DNA from: Deinococcus aetherius
Lineage (GTDB): Bacteria > Deinococcota > Deinococci > Deinococcales > Deinococcaceae
Assembly: GCF_025997855.1 (NCBI RefSeq)
Contig: NZ_AP026562.1
Location: 186,001 to 250,000, forward strand
Length of the DNA: 64,000 nucleotides
Direction: 5' to 3'
Every line of letters starts with the position of its first letter. Position 1 is the stretch's first letter. A model generated the notes under the pieces. That model was not told the origin of the DNA, made no database searches, and saw only the letters and a list, made by a program, of their open reading frames with translations. Positions 29,343 through 38,840 of this stretch are shown piece after piece. The position numbers were made by a program, and so were the translations under genes.

Positions 29343-29365
29343 GGCCCTGCCATACGGTCAGGGCC
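29343..29365 (+). terminator. hairpin after MFS gene
   Basis: GGCCCTG / CAGGGCC, a perfect 7-bp stem with a 9-base loop, 33 bases after the MFS stop, followed by ATTTC. The short U tract makes this a plausible but weak terminator. The rest of the 29,311-29,701 gap holds the promoter of the next gene but no recognisable coding sequence. Confidence 0.5.
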
Positions 29366-29701
29366 ATTTCACCGCCGATGAGAGGTGGTGTGCCGAGGGG
29401 CCCGGGCCTGGGCACCCCGGACGGGAGGCGGTCGGCCAGATTGCAGCAGGTATGGCCGCTCAGAGACATGACGGTGGCGCTCCCCCGACCCCATGCGTTT
29501 ACTCACGCCTGAGCCCGTGTAAGGCGGAAAGACAGAACTTATTGCCGGCAGTTGCAAACGAAAGACGTTGTGCTGTTCTCCTCACCTCCCGTACGGTCCG
29601 CCTTCCTGACCCATTTGTGACGTGTAAAAAATTTGTGAGCGGCGTGAGGCGAGACTTCATAGGATAAGTGAGGGCGCCCCTCGCTTTTCCCAAGGAGTCG
29701 C

Positions 29702-30169
29702 ATGAAAAAGCTTTCCCTCTTCACCGCCGTCTTCATCCTCGCCACCTCCGCCGCCGCCCAGACCTCCCAGGTGAGCGGGTACGCCACCCTGATCGCCATC
29801 GGCCAGGTCCGGGGCATCCAGCCGCCCCTCACCGTCGCCCGGTTGCAGAAGGTGCAGCCGAACTCCGCCGCCGCCAGGGCCATCAGCGAGAAGCTGCGGG
29901 TTTCCCCGGCCGCCCTCGCGAGCCTGCTGAAGTACGGCAACACCCTCGCCCCCACCTCGCTCGTCACCCAGGCCGTGCTGGAGTCGGCGACGGGCAAGAC
30001 CCTCTTCCAGAATGCCGTCGCCGGGCTGATTCAGCAAAACCCCACCCTCGCCGTCAACACCCAGCAGAGCCTCAGCAGCCTCCTGAGTGACCCGGCGGCC
30101 CTCGCGGCGGCCAACCAGGCGGCGGCGGCTGCCGGGCAGCCCGTCACCCCGCGCGGCGGTGGGAACTGA
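29702..30169 (+). CDS. secreted hypothetical protein
   Basis: 155 residues with a signal peptide (MKKLSLFTAVFILATSAAAQ). The mature part is Ala/Leu/Gln-rich and helical, ending in a low-complexity Ala stretch and a GGGN tail. No family is recognised. AAGGAG precedes the ATG. It is followed by a strong terminator, so it is probably a single-gene unit. Confidence 0.8.
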   Translation: MKKLSLFTAVFILATSAAAQTSQVSGYATLIAIGQVRGIQPPLTVARLQKVQPNSAAARAISEKLRVSPAALASLLKYGNTLAPTSLVTQAVLESATGKTLFQNAVAGLIQQNPTLAVNTQQSLSSLLSDPAALAAANQAAAAAGQPVTPRGGGN

Positions 30170-30201
30170 CCCTCACGGTCACCGGACAGCCAGCAAGCAG
30201 C

Positions 30202-30234
30202 GGGGAGGGGACGCAGCCGACGCGTCCCCTCCCC
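30202..30234. terminator. 12-bp stem terminator between convergent genes
   Basis: GGGGAGGGGACG (30202-30213) pairs perfectly with CGTCCCCTCCCC (30223-30234), loop 9 bases. It lies between the secreted protein and the convergent lipoprotein gene, 16 bases from the latter's stop, and could terminate both transcripts. Confidence 0.7.
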
Positions 30235-30249
30235 CGTTGAGGTCCGGCG

Positions 30250-30915
30250 TTACTTCGCCAGTGCGCGCTCCAGCACGGCCCGCACTTCACCGCCCGGCGC
30301 GACCCTCTGCGCGCCCAGGGCGCGGCCCTGCGCCAATCCCTGCGCGGTGAGCATGGCCTGCGCCCGGGCCGCCTGGGTGCCCAGCTTGGACTCGGTGCTC
30401 ACCTGCACGAACGCGAAGACGGCCGTCTGCGCGTTGCCCGCCGCATCGACCCAGCTCCCCTGGCCCTTGATCGTCGCGTGATCCTGTTCCTTCTCCACCC
30501 GGCCGTCCACGTCGGCCATTTCGAAGCGGGTCGTCTTGGTGCCCTTGGGCACCATGCCGATGACAAGCTGCACGCTCCCCGAGATGCTCGCCGAACCGAT
30601 CAGGCCGTTCCCCTGCTCGTCGTACTGCTTGCAGTCCAACTGCACACACCAGGACATGAAGCCGCCGCCCGCGTTCTTCAGGTCGTTGTCCGAGTACTTG
30701 GTGGTGATGCTCGCCAAGCCGTACCGCTGGCTGCCGTCGGCGAGTTTCGCCACGAACACCCAGTCACCCCGGTAGGGAACGCGGGCGTCGCTCGACTGCG
30801 TCACGCTGGCACTGGGGTTGTAGGGGTAGGACGTGTCGGGCGTGACGGTTCCGCCCCCACCGCCACAGGCCGTCAAACCCAGCAGCAGGGTTCCCAGCAG
30901 AAGAACTCTTTTCAT
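30250..30915 (-). CDS. hypothetical lipoprotein
   Basis: 221 residues with a lipoprotein signal MKRVLLLGTLLLGLTAC and Cys17 followed by a Gly linker, so it is predicted to be membrane-anchored. The mature part is beta-rich (GDWVFVAKLADGSQRYGLAS; ISGSVQLVIGMVPKG) with a C-terminal helix. GAGGAAAAGAG precedes the ATG. No family recognised. Confidence 0.8.
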   Translation of the reverse strand: MKRVLLLGTLLLGLTACGGGGGTVTPDTSYPYNPSASVTQSSDARVPYRGDWVFVAKLADGSQRYGLASITTKYSDNDLKNAGGGFMSWCVQLDCKQYDEQGNGLIGSASISGSVQLVIGMVPKGTKTTRFEMADVDGRVEKEQDHATIKGQGSWVDAAGNAQTAVFAFVQVSTESKLGTQAARAQAMLTAQGLAQGRALGAQRVAPGGEVRAVLERALAK

Positions 30916-31179
30916 CTCTTTTCCTCCTCAAGCAAAACGTGGGCCTGATAAGCAAAGCGGGGCGCCCTCACATCCGTCTCGAGCCGAGACAGAGCGTGAG
31001 TGGACGGAGTTAGGTTCTGAAACGTCGTCCGTCTTGGAGGCCAGAGGGCGTGCGCTACCTCATAAATATCATCGTCGAGACTCAGCCTTTTCTCCGTCAA
31101 AAATTTCTCTCTGCCTTTTGACTCCGCTCTTTACAATGACGGCACGCTGACCGCCTCTCTCGATCATGCGTCTTCATTT

Positions 31180-31725
31180 ATGACCAGAACCTTACGCTTT
31201 CCCTGGTATCTCTGCGTACCTCTGCTGCTACCGCTCGCCTTTCCCATCCGGGGGGCCGTCACCGACCTGCGGGCCTGGCAGCTCTCCCGCCAGGCGGAGA
31301 CGCGTCAGAACCTCGCGCTGTTCGACGAGGCGCTGGCGTTGCGGCGGCAGGCAGTCCTCGCCCGGCCCGGGGACGCGAGGGCGCAACTGGCGCTGGCCGA
31401 GCGGGCGCGGGGCCTGTGGTACTTCCGCGACACAGAGACGCTGCGGCGGGAGGCCGACGTCGCCTTCGGACGAGCCACCGAGTTGAGTCCCCACTGGCCG
31501 GTGCCCCACTACGAGCACGCCCGCATGTACGCCTTCAAGGCCCAGCACGCCCGCGCCCTGAGCCTGCTGGCCCCGGCCCTCGACCTCGACCCGAACAATG
31601 CCGGGTACTGGCTGGAGCGGGCGCGGCTCCTGGGGGCGCTCGGCCGGGCCACGGAGGCGCGGGCGGCCTACGGGCGGTGCCTCGGGCTGAAGTGGAGCCG
31701 CGAGTGCGAGCGGGGGGCGCGATGA
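31180..31725 (+). CDS. TPR-repeat protein coupled to O-antigen ligase
   Basis: 181 residues. An N-terminal membrane anchor (WYLCVPLLLPLAFPI) is followed by TPR-like helices: LALFDEALALRRQAVLARPG, HYEHARMYAFKAQHARALSL and WLERARLLGALGRATEARAA. The stop overlaps the ligase start (ATGA). TPR proteins next to Wzy/ligase enzymes are thought to guide glycan chains (inference). No clear ribosome site precedes the ATG. The 30,916-31,179 gap shows only leader sequence. Confidence 0.75.
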   Translation: MTRTLRFPWYLCVPLLLPLAFPIRGAVTDLRAWQLSRQAETRQNLALFDEALALRRQAVLARPGDARAQLALAERARGLWYFRDTETLRREADVAFGRATELSPHWPVPHYEHARMYAFKAQHARALSLLAPALDLDPNNAGYWLERARLLGALGRATEARAAYGRCLGLKWSRECERGAR

Positions 31726-33014
31726 CGACGGCGAGCCGCGTCCTCTCCCCCACCGCCCGCCCGGCGCGGCTTCTGGAGCGCGCCGCGCTCGGCACGGCCC
31801 TGGTCACGCTCCTGTGGGGTCCCCTGGCCCAGGGCAGCACCTTCGGGTGGGGCTTTTCCGGGCTCACGCTGCTCGGCGGCCTGACGTGCCTCCTGACCCT
31901 GCTCGCCGTCGCCGCGCGAGGGCGAGTTCAGGTGGCCCAGCCCCTCTGGGTGGTGTCCGCCCTGGCGCTGCTGGCCTGGATCTGGGCCAGCGTCACCTGG
32001 GCGCCGTACACCCTGGAGGCGCAGCGGTGGGCGGGCGTGTGGACCGCCGTCCTGGGCGCGAGCCTGAGCCTGCACCTGCTGTGCCGGACGCGGGCGCGGC
32101 AGACGGCCGCCGTCGCCACGCTGCTGCTCGGCGGCGGCGCGGCCGTGGTCGTGGCCGTCTTGCAGGCACGCGGCTTCACGCTGCCGGGCTACGAGGCCCT
32201 CCCCGGCACCCCCCGGGAGTACCTCACCGGGCCGTACTTCCACCCCAGCCACTTCAGCGGCTACCTCATCCCGGTCGCGGCGCTCACCTCGACGGCGCTG
32301 CTGTGTTCGCGCCCGTCGTGGTCCACCCCCGCGCTCCTCCTGTTGCAGGTCGGGGTGCAGGTGATGAACCTGAGGACGGACGGCAGCAGCATCCCCGCCG
32401 TCATCCTCGCCGGGGTGCTGCCCATCGTGGTCTGGGCCTGGACGAAGCGCGCGTGGCTCGGCGCCGCGCTCACGGTCCTGGCGCTGGGGGGGGTGGGGGC
32501 GGCGCTGTTCGTCACGACCACCCCCACGGGCACGGCCCTCTTCAACGCCCACAAGGCCGAACTCGGCATCCACAGCCAGGACATGGAGGGCTTTCTGGCG
32601 GTCCGGCGCTCCATCCACCACTTCGGCGGGCAGATGTGGGCGGAGCACCCGGCGACGGGTGTCGGCGTCGGCCAGTTCGTCACCGAGTTTCAGAAGTACC
32701 GCCTCCCCGCCTCCGACACGCCGGGCAGTGTGGACCAGGCCTTCGTCAACTACGCCCACAGCGACTACCTCCAGATGCTCTCGGAACTGGGCACGCCCGG
32801 TCTCGCCCTCTTCCTGCTCTTCCTGCTCACCAGCGTCCTGCGCAAGCCGCGCGGTCTGGCGCCCCTGGCGTGGATCAGCGCCCTCGCCACCCTGCTGCTC
32901 ACCGGCCTGTACGACAGCCACCTCACCGCGATTCCGGGGACGATGCTCGTCGCCTTCGCCCTCGCGGGCCTGCCGTCCGTGCCGGTGGAAGAGGAGACTC
33001 CAGGGGGCGGCTGA
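31722..33014 (+). CDS. O-antigen ligase / Wzy-type polymerase
   Basis: A 430-residue membrane protein with about 10-12 spans and the Wzy_C/WaaL signature GVGVGQFVTEFQKYRLP followed by VNYAHSDYLQMLSELG. These enzymes polymerise or transfer lipid-linked glycans on the outer face of the membrane. It is paired with the TPR gene and convergent to the EPS operon; a second such enzyme is at 38837-40078. Confidence 0.85.
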   Translation: MTTASRVLSPTARPARLLERAALGTALVTLLWGPLAQGSTFGWGFSGLTLLGGLTCLLTLLAVAARGRVQVAQPLWVVSALALLAWIWASVTWAPYTLEAQRWAGVWTAVLGASLSLHLLCRTRARQTAAVATLLLGGGAAVVVAVLQARGFTLPGYEALPGTPREYLTGPYFHPSHFSGYLIPVAALTSTALLCSRPSWSTPALLLLQVGVQVMNLRTDGSSIPAVILAGVLPIVVWAWTKRAWLGAALTVLALGGVGAALFVTTTPTGTALFNAHKAELGIHSQDMEGFLAVRRSIHHFGGQMWAEHPATGVGVGQFVTEFQKYRLPASDTPGSVDQAFVNYAHSDYLQMLSELGTPGLALFLLFLLTSVLRKPRGLAPLAWISALATLLLTGLYDSHLTAIPGTMLVAFALAGLPSVPVEEETPGGG

Positions 33015-33035
33015 GCCGTGCCCTCCACCCGCCCG

Positions 33036-33060
33036 CCCCGAGCCTTTCTCGGGGTCTTTC
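33036..33060 (+). terminator. rho-independent terminator after O-antigen ligase gene
   Basis: CCCCGAG (33036-33042), a 5-base loop, CTCGGGG (33048-33054), then TCTTTCGTGTTT. It starts 22 bases after the stop codon. Confidence 0.8.
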
Positions 33061-33172
33061 GTGTTTCCCATTCGCTTGAGCGGGCCCCCTCCGCCTCCTG
33101 CCGTGACGATGGGCGGTCCGCCGGACAACTCCCGAACCCGTCGCCGGACCGGCGCAAGCTCCCCCAAAAGCC

Positions 33173-33213
33173 GCCTCACCCCGGGCATGCCGATGGGCAG
33201 TCCGGGGTGAGGC
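33173..33213 (-). terminator. terminator of the exopolysaccharide operon
   Basis: GCCTCACCCCGG (33173-33184) and CCGGGGTGAGGC (33202-33213) form a perfect 12-bp stem with a 17-base loop. Read on the minus strand it is followed by GGCTTTTGGGGG. It lies 68 bases past the WbaP-like gene stop, closing the ~10-kb minus-strand operon. Confidence 0.7.
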
Positions 33214-33280
33214 GCAGGGTCAATGTGGAAGTTGGCGGGGATGAGCGGGAACGAGAGGGTGAGGCGATCTTCCCTCCCCC

Positions 33281-34720
33281 TCAGTACGCCCCGGAACCCA
33301 GCAGCACGACCCGCACGGTGCGCATCAGGATCACGAGGTCGAGCCACACGCTCCAGTTGCGCACGTAGTAGGCGTCCCAGCGCTCCATCCCCGCCGTCCC
33401 GCTGTCGGAGCGGCCCGACACTTGCCACAGGCCGGTCATTCCGGGGCGGGCCGCCCAGCGCAGGTCGCGCACAAGCTGAGGCAGCTTCTGCTCGTGGTAG
33501 GCGGGCAGCGGCCGTGGGCCCACCAGGCTCATCTCGCCGCGCAGCACGTTCACGAGTTGCGGCAACTCGTCGAGGCTGGTCTTGCGCAGCAGGGCGCCGA
33601 TGCGGGTGATGCGCGGGTCGCGCCGCAGCTTGAAGTGCGCCTCCCACTCCTCGCGCAGGGCGGGGTCCTCGGCCAGCTTGCGTTGCAGGACTTCCTCGGC
33701 GTTCGGGAGCATGGTGCGGAACTTCCAGGTGCGGAAGGGCCGCTCGCCCTCGCCCACGCGCTCCTGCAAGAAGAGCGGGCTGGCCCGGTCCTCCAGCCAG
33801 ATCAGGAGGCCCAGCAGCAGGCACACGGGCACCCAGACCACGCTCGTCAGGCCCACCGCGAGCACGTCGAGGGCCCGCTTGGTCGCGCGCGCGAGCGGGT
33901 CGCTCAGGTTGCGCGACAGTTCCAGGCCCAGCACGCCGCCCAGGTCCCGCGTCTGGGCCCACAGCGACTGCACCCCGAAGAGGTCCGGCACGATCACCAC
34001 CCGCCGGTACGAGCGCAGCAACTGCTCCAGCAGGGTGATGAGTTCCGAGCGCGACAATCCGGGCAGCGCGACAATCGCCAGGGGGGCCGAGGGCGTCACG
34101 TCCCGCCGACCGCCCCACACCGGCACCCCCAGAATCTCCCGCTCCTGCGAGAAGGCGCCGTCGTCGAACACCCCGACTGGCAGGTAGCCGAAGCTCGGGT
34201 TGGTCTTGAGGGTCTCGACGAGCATACGGCTGGTCGTCGCGTCGCCGTAGACGACGGCGGGCAGCCCCCAGGCTTTGAAATGCAGCAACAGGTGTTTCGT
34301 CAGGGACCGGGCCAGCGGGATGAGCACCGCCGCCGCCAGGAAGCCCAGCAGATGCGCGGGCAGTTCGGCCCACGAGCCTCCCTCCACGAGGTCCACCGCC
34401 AGGCCGCGCGCCGTGAACAGCAGGGCCAGGAGGGTCACGGTCAGCCGCAGCTCCTCGGGTGTGCCCAGGCCCCAACTGGGCAGCAGGCGCCGCGAAAGCG
34501 CCCCGAGCGGCCACAGGAGCAGCATGAACATGTCCCAGTGCGGGTGGGGTGGCAGATGCAGCACGCCCACGCGCAGCCACGTCACGAACCACAGGGCGAG
34601 CATGAGTGCCCCCAGGTCGCCCAGCAGCATTAAGAAACCGTTGAGAAGGCGGCAGCGCAGGTAAGGGAAGTAGGACAGCTCTCGCTTGGATGTTCTCTGG
34701 AAAGATGCGGCAATACTCAT
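33281..34720 (-). CDS. undecaprenyl-phosphate sugar phosphotransferase (WbaP/WcaJ family)
   Basis: A 479-residue initiating enzyme of exopolysaccharide synthesis that transfers a sugar-1-phosphate to undecaprenyl phosphate. Four to five N-terminal spans and a central nucleotide-binding-like region precede the sugar-transferase domain (~277-479). That domain has FRTWKFRTMLPNAEE, KTSLDELPQLVNVLRGEMSL and VGPRPLPAYHE. Last gene of the EPS operon. GC content is high, like the chromosome. Confidence 0.9.
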   Translation of the reverse strand: MSIAASFQRTSKRELSYFPYLRCRLLNGFLMLLGDLGALMLALWFVTWLRVGVLHLPPHPHWDMFMLLLWPLGALSRRLLPSWGLGTPEELRLTVTLLALLFTARGLAVDLVEGGSWAELPAHLLGFLAAAVLIPLARSLTKHLLLHFKAWGLPAVVYGDATTSRMLVETLKTNPSFGYLPVGVFDDGAFSQEREILGVPVWGGRRDVTPSAPLAIVALPGLSRSELITLLEQLLRSYRRVVIVPDLFGVQSLWAQTRDLGGVLGLELSRNLSDPLARATKRALDVLAVGLTSVVWVPVCLLLGLLIWLEDRASPLFLQERVGEGERPFRTWKFRTMLPNAEEVLQRKLAEDPALREEWEAHFKLRRDPRITRIGALLRKTSLDELPQLVNVLRGEMSLVGPRPLPAYHEQKLPQLVRDLRWAARPGMTGLWQVSGRSDSGTAGMERWDAYYVRNWSVWLDLVILMRTVRVVLLGSGAY

Positions 34721-34781
34721 AACAGCACCTTTCTTCGCTCAGCCAATCTCACGTTATAAGCACAGGAGCGCAGCACTGGAC

Positions 34782-35588
34782 TTACCCAAAGCTCTCTATG
34801 GGTTCGTACCCATCAGGCATAAACGGAGTGAAGGATCGTACTCGTGATCGCTGCAACCCGATGTTGCAAAGATACTTAGGGTTCAAGACGATATAACGCT
34901 GCCAAAGCCGTTTTGGTTCTTGCACAAGACGAAACAACCATTCAAGCCCGCGATCTTGCATCCAACGTGGTGCTTGCGGGAGCGTTCCGGCATGAAAGTC
35001 AAATGCAGCACCCACGGCTAGCACTGGAATGCTCAACGCTTCGCGGTACTCGTACGCCCATACCTCTTGGCGCGGGCAACCCAACCCCACAAATACTACG
35101 CCAGCCCCCGATTCATGGATACGTTGCACGATCTGCGCCTTCTCTTCCGCATTGATGCGGCGGAACTTCGATGGCTCCATACCAGCGATACGCAAACCGG
35201 GATACTTCCTTTGAAGGTTGTGTGCAAATTTCTGCAACACGTCGGTCTTGCTACCATAGAGGTAGACCGAAATACCCTCGTGGGCACATGCCTCCGCCGA
35301 GCGAAGCGTCAGTTCTGGACCATACACGCGGTCAGGAAGCTTTACGTCATGCAACCATCCCAAAGCCCAACGAACGGGTTGTCCATCGGGCACCACCAAG
35401 TCCAGTCCGTTGAGACGCCGTTGATGAATTGGGTCCAGCACACCCGTCATCACCCCGTGTACGGCGAGGGCACTTACTGCAAGGGGCAAGCGTAGCTTCG
35501 CGTTGCGCACTATACGTGCGACAGCAGTTTCATAGTCCACACCGTGAACATTGATGCCCAGCACGGAGTGTTTACCGAAGTCAAGCAT
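34782..35588 (-). CDS. WecG/TagA/CpsF-family glycosyltransferase
   Basis: A 268-residue GT26 enzyme: [47 protein letters not shown] and [20 protein letters not shown] are family signatures. It adds the second sugar to the lipid-linked primer. ATG 35588 overlaps the epimerase stop by 8 bp. Codon use is AT-richer than in neighbouring chromosomal genes. Confidence 0.9.
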   Translation of the reverse strand: MLDFGKHSVLGINVHGVDYETAVARIVRNAKLRLPLAVSALAVHGVMTGVLDPIHQRRLNGLDLVVPDGQPVRWALGWLHDVKLPDRVYGPELTLRSAEACAHEGISVYLYGSKTDVLQKFAHNLQRKYPGLRIAGMEPSKFRRINAEEKAQIVQRIHESGAGVVFVGLGCPRQEVWAYEYREALSIPVLAVGAAFDFHAGTLPQAPRWMQDRGLEWLFRLVQEPKRLWQRYIVLNPKYLCNIGLQRSRVRSFTPFMPDGYEPIESFG

Positions 35589-36651
35589 GCGCTGCCCACC
35601 GCTCCAGGTTGTACTCGTACATCTCGCGCAGAATGCGCGGTACATCGTATGTAATGCTCCACTCCGGGTAATGCTGCTCAAACTTCGCCAAATCGCTGAT
35701 GTACCAGATATGGTCACCGCTACGGTTGTCGTCGGTGTAGGTATACTTCAAATCGCGGCCCGTGATCTCTTGGGACATTTGAATGGCCTCTAACATAGAA
35801 CAATTGCTTTCGCGTCCACCACCAATATTGTACACCTCTGCTATGCGTGGGTTCTGGGAAAAGTGGTAGAACGCTTGAATCAAATCGTGCGAATGAATGT
35901 TGTCCCTCACTTGCTTGCCCCTGTAACCGAACACCGTGTAAGGCGTACCAGTCATAGTACATTTCATTAAGTAAGCCAGGAAGCCGTGAAGCTGCGTGCC
36001 AGAATGGTTGGGCCCAGTCAGGCAGCCGCCACGAAAGATGCCCGTGTGCATGCCAAAGTACCGCCCGTACTCTTGCACCAGCACGTCTGCCGCCACCTTG
36101 GAAGCGCCGAACAGCGAGTGCTTGCTCTGGTCGATAGTCATGTCCTCGGCGATGCCCGACCAGTAGCGGTGACTCGGGTCGATTTCCCAACGCGTTTCCA
36201 GTTCTAGCAGCGGCAGGAAGTTGGGCGTATCGCCGTACACCTTATTGGTGGATGTGAAAATGAACGTTGCATCCGGTGCATAGCGACGAGTCGCCTCCAA
36301 CATGTTGAGCGTTCCGTTCGCATTCACGCTGAAATCTAAGAAGGGATCGCGTGCAGCCCAATCATGCGACGGCTGAGCCGCCGTATGAATGATCAGAGTG
36401 ATATCCGAGCCGTACGCCTTGTATATCTTCTCGATTGCCTCAAAATCACGGATGTCCACGTTATAATGCCTATAACTAGGTATTTCCAATTCCAAGCGGC
36501 GGCGGTTCCATTCTGTGGAAGCTTCGTCACCAAAGAAGAATTTGCGCATGTCATTGTCGAGCCCAACAACGTTCATCCCGATGGATGCAAAAAAGCGGAC
36601 GGCTTCAGAACCGATAAGGCCAGCGGAACCAGTGATGATGACAGTACTCAT
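35581..36651 (-). CDS. NAD-dependent epimerase/dehydratase (CDP-paratose epimerase-like)
   Basis: A 356-residue extended SDR that modifies a nucleotide sugar. GSAGLIGSE (~8-16) binds NAD and [16 protein letters not shown] holds the Thr of the active site. The usual YxxxK reads FGASK in [19 protein letters not shown], so Phe replaces the catalytic Tyr. I recall this in some CDP-paratose-epimerase relatives, but activity should not be assumed. GAGGAG precedes the ATG. Confidence 0.82.
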   Translation of the reverse strand: MSTVIITGSAGLIGSEAVRFFASIGMNVVGLDNDMRKFFFGDEASTEWNRRRLELEIPSYRHYNVDIRDFEAIEKIYKAYGSDITLIIHTAAQPSHDWAARDPFLDFSVNANGTLNMLEATRRYAPDATFIFTSTNKVYGDTPNFLPLLELETRWEIDPSHRYWSGIAEDMTIDQSKHSLFGASKVAADVLVQEYGRYFGMHTGIFRGGCLTGPNHSGTQLHGFLAYLMKCTMTGTPYTVFGYRGKQVRDNIHSHDLIQAFYHFSQNPRIAEVYNIGGGRESNCSMLEAIQMSQEITGRDLKYTYTDDNRSGDHIWYISDLAKFEQHYPEWSITYDVPRILREMYEYNLERWAAHA

Positions 36652-36744
36652 ATACTCCTCCTCTGTGTCGTTACTTGAACGACGGATTGTGATGTTTCTT
36701 GAAGGCTGATGTCGTAGGTCTTGTGGCAAAGTGATGCTGGGGCA

Positions 36745-37923
36745 CTATTTTCTACGCTCCTTGTTGCGCTCAATGGCCAGTTGGTAGATGTCCATCAGCA
36801 TTTGGTAATTCCGTTCGGCGGTGTACTTGGCTTCGTACTCTCGTCGTGCTTCGTAACGCATGGCGGCAAGAGATTCTGGATGATTGCACAGCCACTCTAC
36901 CTGCTGCACCAGTGCTGCGGCATCACCAGGGGGGTACAGTAGGCCAGTACGTCCATGCTCTACTAATTCGGTAATACCGCCTGTAGATGTCGCAATCACA
37001 GGTGTTCCTTTGGCAAAAGCTTCCACCACAACACGTCCGAACGGTTCGTACCACTCAGACGGCACGACGACGACGCTCGCTTGGCCCATCAGGTCATACA
37101 CTTCTTGAGGGGATTTGCGTCCTAACCACTCAATGGATGACTGCTTGGTTGCTTCTTGAACTGCTGGCTCTAAAGGACCATCACCAACGATCCGAAGCGG
37201 CAAATGTCGACCAACTGTTGCCCAAGCACGAAGAAGCGTTGCCACTCCCTTTTCCTCAGACAGCCGTCCTACAAACAATGCGTATTGCCCAGACCCCTGT
37301 CCCATGCCAGGGTCCGGCGTCACGAAGTTTGGTTTTACAACGATTTGTTCAGGGTTGAAGCCTGCCTGCACGTACTTCTGCTTCACAAACTCCGAAACAG
37401 CGATATAGATGTCCACCTGCTGCTGGTAAGTACCAAGCAAACGGTGCGAGCTTAGCATTGTTCCAACAACAGCGGAGCCGGCACGGCTACCCCGGTAACA
37501 AGCTTTTTGAATACCTGCCCACGGCACGGCACGTCCAACACAAGATTCACAAATCTGACCCTGCCGAAACAGCAAGGCATTGGCACAAATAAGGCGGTAG
37601 TTTCGAAGCGATTGAATCACAGTCGCCCCCTTTCGTTGTGCGGCATAGTAAGCCGCAGGCGAAATTAAGGGGAAAGTGTTTTGGAAGTGGGCAATATTTA
37701 CTTTGTTGCGTTCAATCAGCCGAGCTATTGTGCGAGCCGAAGAGCTGTTCCAAACTGTAAACATTGCTGCTTGTGCCGACCCGATCCGCTCAATCACCTC
37801 ATTGTGCACAGTGTGACGGATAACTTGGTGACCATTTGACTCTATTACGCCTGCCTCAGCACCAAAGCTTTGGTCCTCACCGCCCGGCTGCTGGTAAAAA
37901 TTATGTGCCATCAGTATATTCAC
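36745..37923 (-). CDS. glycosyltransferase family 4
   Basis: A 392-residue GT-B fold enzyme. The N-terminal acceptor domain has a Cys cluster (CANALLFRQGQICESCVGR); the C-terminal donor domain has LFVGRLSEEKGVATLLRAW, VVPSEWYEPFGRVVVEAFA and GITELVEHGRTGLLYPPGD. It adds a sugar on the cytoplasmic side of the EPS repeat. It overlaps the GT2 gene stop by 4 bp. Confidence 0.9.
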   Translation of the reverse strand: MNILMAHNFYQQPGGEDQSFGAEAGVIESNGHQVIRHTVHNEVIERIGSAQAAMFTVWNSSSARTIARLIERNKVNIAHFQNTFPLISPAAYYAAQRKGATVIQSLRNYRLICANALLFRQGQICESCVGRAVPWAGIQKACYRGSRAGSAVVGTMLSSHRLLGTYQQQVDIYIAVSEFVKQKYVQAGFNPEQIVVKPNFVTPDPGMGQGSGQYALFVGRLSEEKGVATLLRAWATVGRHLPLRIVGDGPLEPAVQEATKQSSIEWLGRKSPQEVYDLMGQASVVVVPSEWYEPFGRVVVEAFAKGTPVIATSTGGITELVEHGRTGLLYPPGDAAALVQQVEWLCNHPESLAAMRYEARREYEAKYTAERNYQMLMDIYQLAIERNKERRK

Positions 37924-38840
37924 TTAGTAACTCCATACCCTAATGGGCGAGCACCAAGCAACCCGGTAATCATTCCTGCACCACGAGCCAAAGAAAAGAG
38001 CGCGTGTGTTGTGTAACGTGTACCAAGAGCAGCGTCTATAATGGTTGCAGCAGGAAGTAGTGCACTGCTTATGGTAATACGGGAGGTAGCATTTGCTAAG
38101 CGGCGTGGCATAGCGGGAAAAATAGGAAGAAGGTCACGTTCAACGCGCGCGATTATACTGCCGCTGCGAAATGCGCGCCGTAGTAACCAGCGTAAGGTTA
38201 GACGATCATTATTCATGTGTTCATGAATCACAGCTTCGTCCGCCCAAATCATCTTCAATCCTGCTAGGTAACAGCGAGTAGAGAAATCCGTATCCTCCCC
38301 ACCTGTGCGAGAATAACGTTCATCGAAAAGGCCAACTTTTTGAAATACTTCGCGCCGCAATAACACATTGCCCGCTCCGAAAGCCTTAATGACTGTTCCT
38401 GTCGTATGTCGTTTCCTTGAGAAGAACGGTGCAATTGCCTGTACGGCTTGATCTTCCTGTGGAATGATGGCGATTACGGGACCAGCAACAGCATCCGCAT
38501 TGAAGATGCGTTGTGTCTCCAGCAGAACATGCAACCACTGAGATTCAGGCACTTCGTCATCATCAATAAAAGCAATATATTCAACGTCTGCATCGATTTC
38601 CTGAATTGCTCGGTTGCGAGCTTGTGCTAAACCTGGCTGTGGCTCGTGGACATAGCGTAAGGGAAGGTGCTTTGAGTACTCCACGCACACGTCTTTAGCG
38701 CTCGCACTCGGGTCATTATCAACAACAAGAAATGTTACTCGCGCAGAAGCAGGCGCATTCAATTCTAGAAGTCCTTTAAGTAGTTTGACTAACATACTTG
38801 GACGGCGGAACGTGCATACACAAACGGCAACATATCTCAT
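37920..38840 (-). CDS. glycosyltransferase family 2
   Basis: A 306-residue GT-A enzyme: VAVCVCTFRRPSMLVKLLKG at the N-terminus, FLVVDNDPSASAKDV, AFIDDDEVPESQW carrying the DxD-type metal site, and RTGGEDTDFSTRCYLAG. C-terminal hydrophobic residues may attach it to the membrane. Linked by 4-bp overlaps to genes on both sides; AT-rich codons throughout. Confidence 0.9.
   Translation of the reverse strand: MRYVAVCVCTFRRPSMLVKLLKGLLELNAPASARVTFLVVDNDPSASAKDVCVEYSKHLPLRYVHEPQPGLAQARNRAIQEIDADVEYIAFIDDDEVPESQWLHVLLETQRIFNADAVAGPVIAIIPQEDQAVQAIAPFFSRKRHTTGTVIKAFGAGNVLLRREVFQKVGLFDERYSRTGGEDTDFSTRCYLAGLKMIWADEAVIHEHMNNDRLTLRWLLRRAFRSGSIIARVERDLLPIFPAMPRRLANATSRITISSALLPAATIIDAALGTRYTTHALFSLARGAGMITGLLGARPLGYGVTK

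Noticed and set aside
31668..34592. A 974-codon minus-strand frame spanning the O-antigen ligase and WbaP genes
   Set aside because: It is antisense to the ligase and off-frame to WbaP; the content is Arg/Gly/Gln-rich with no motif.
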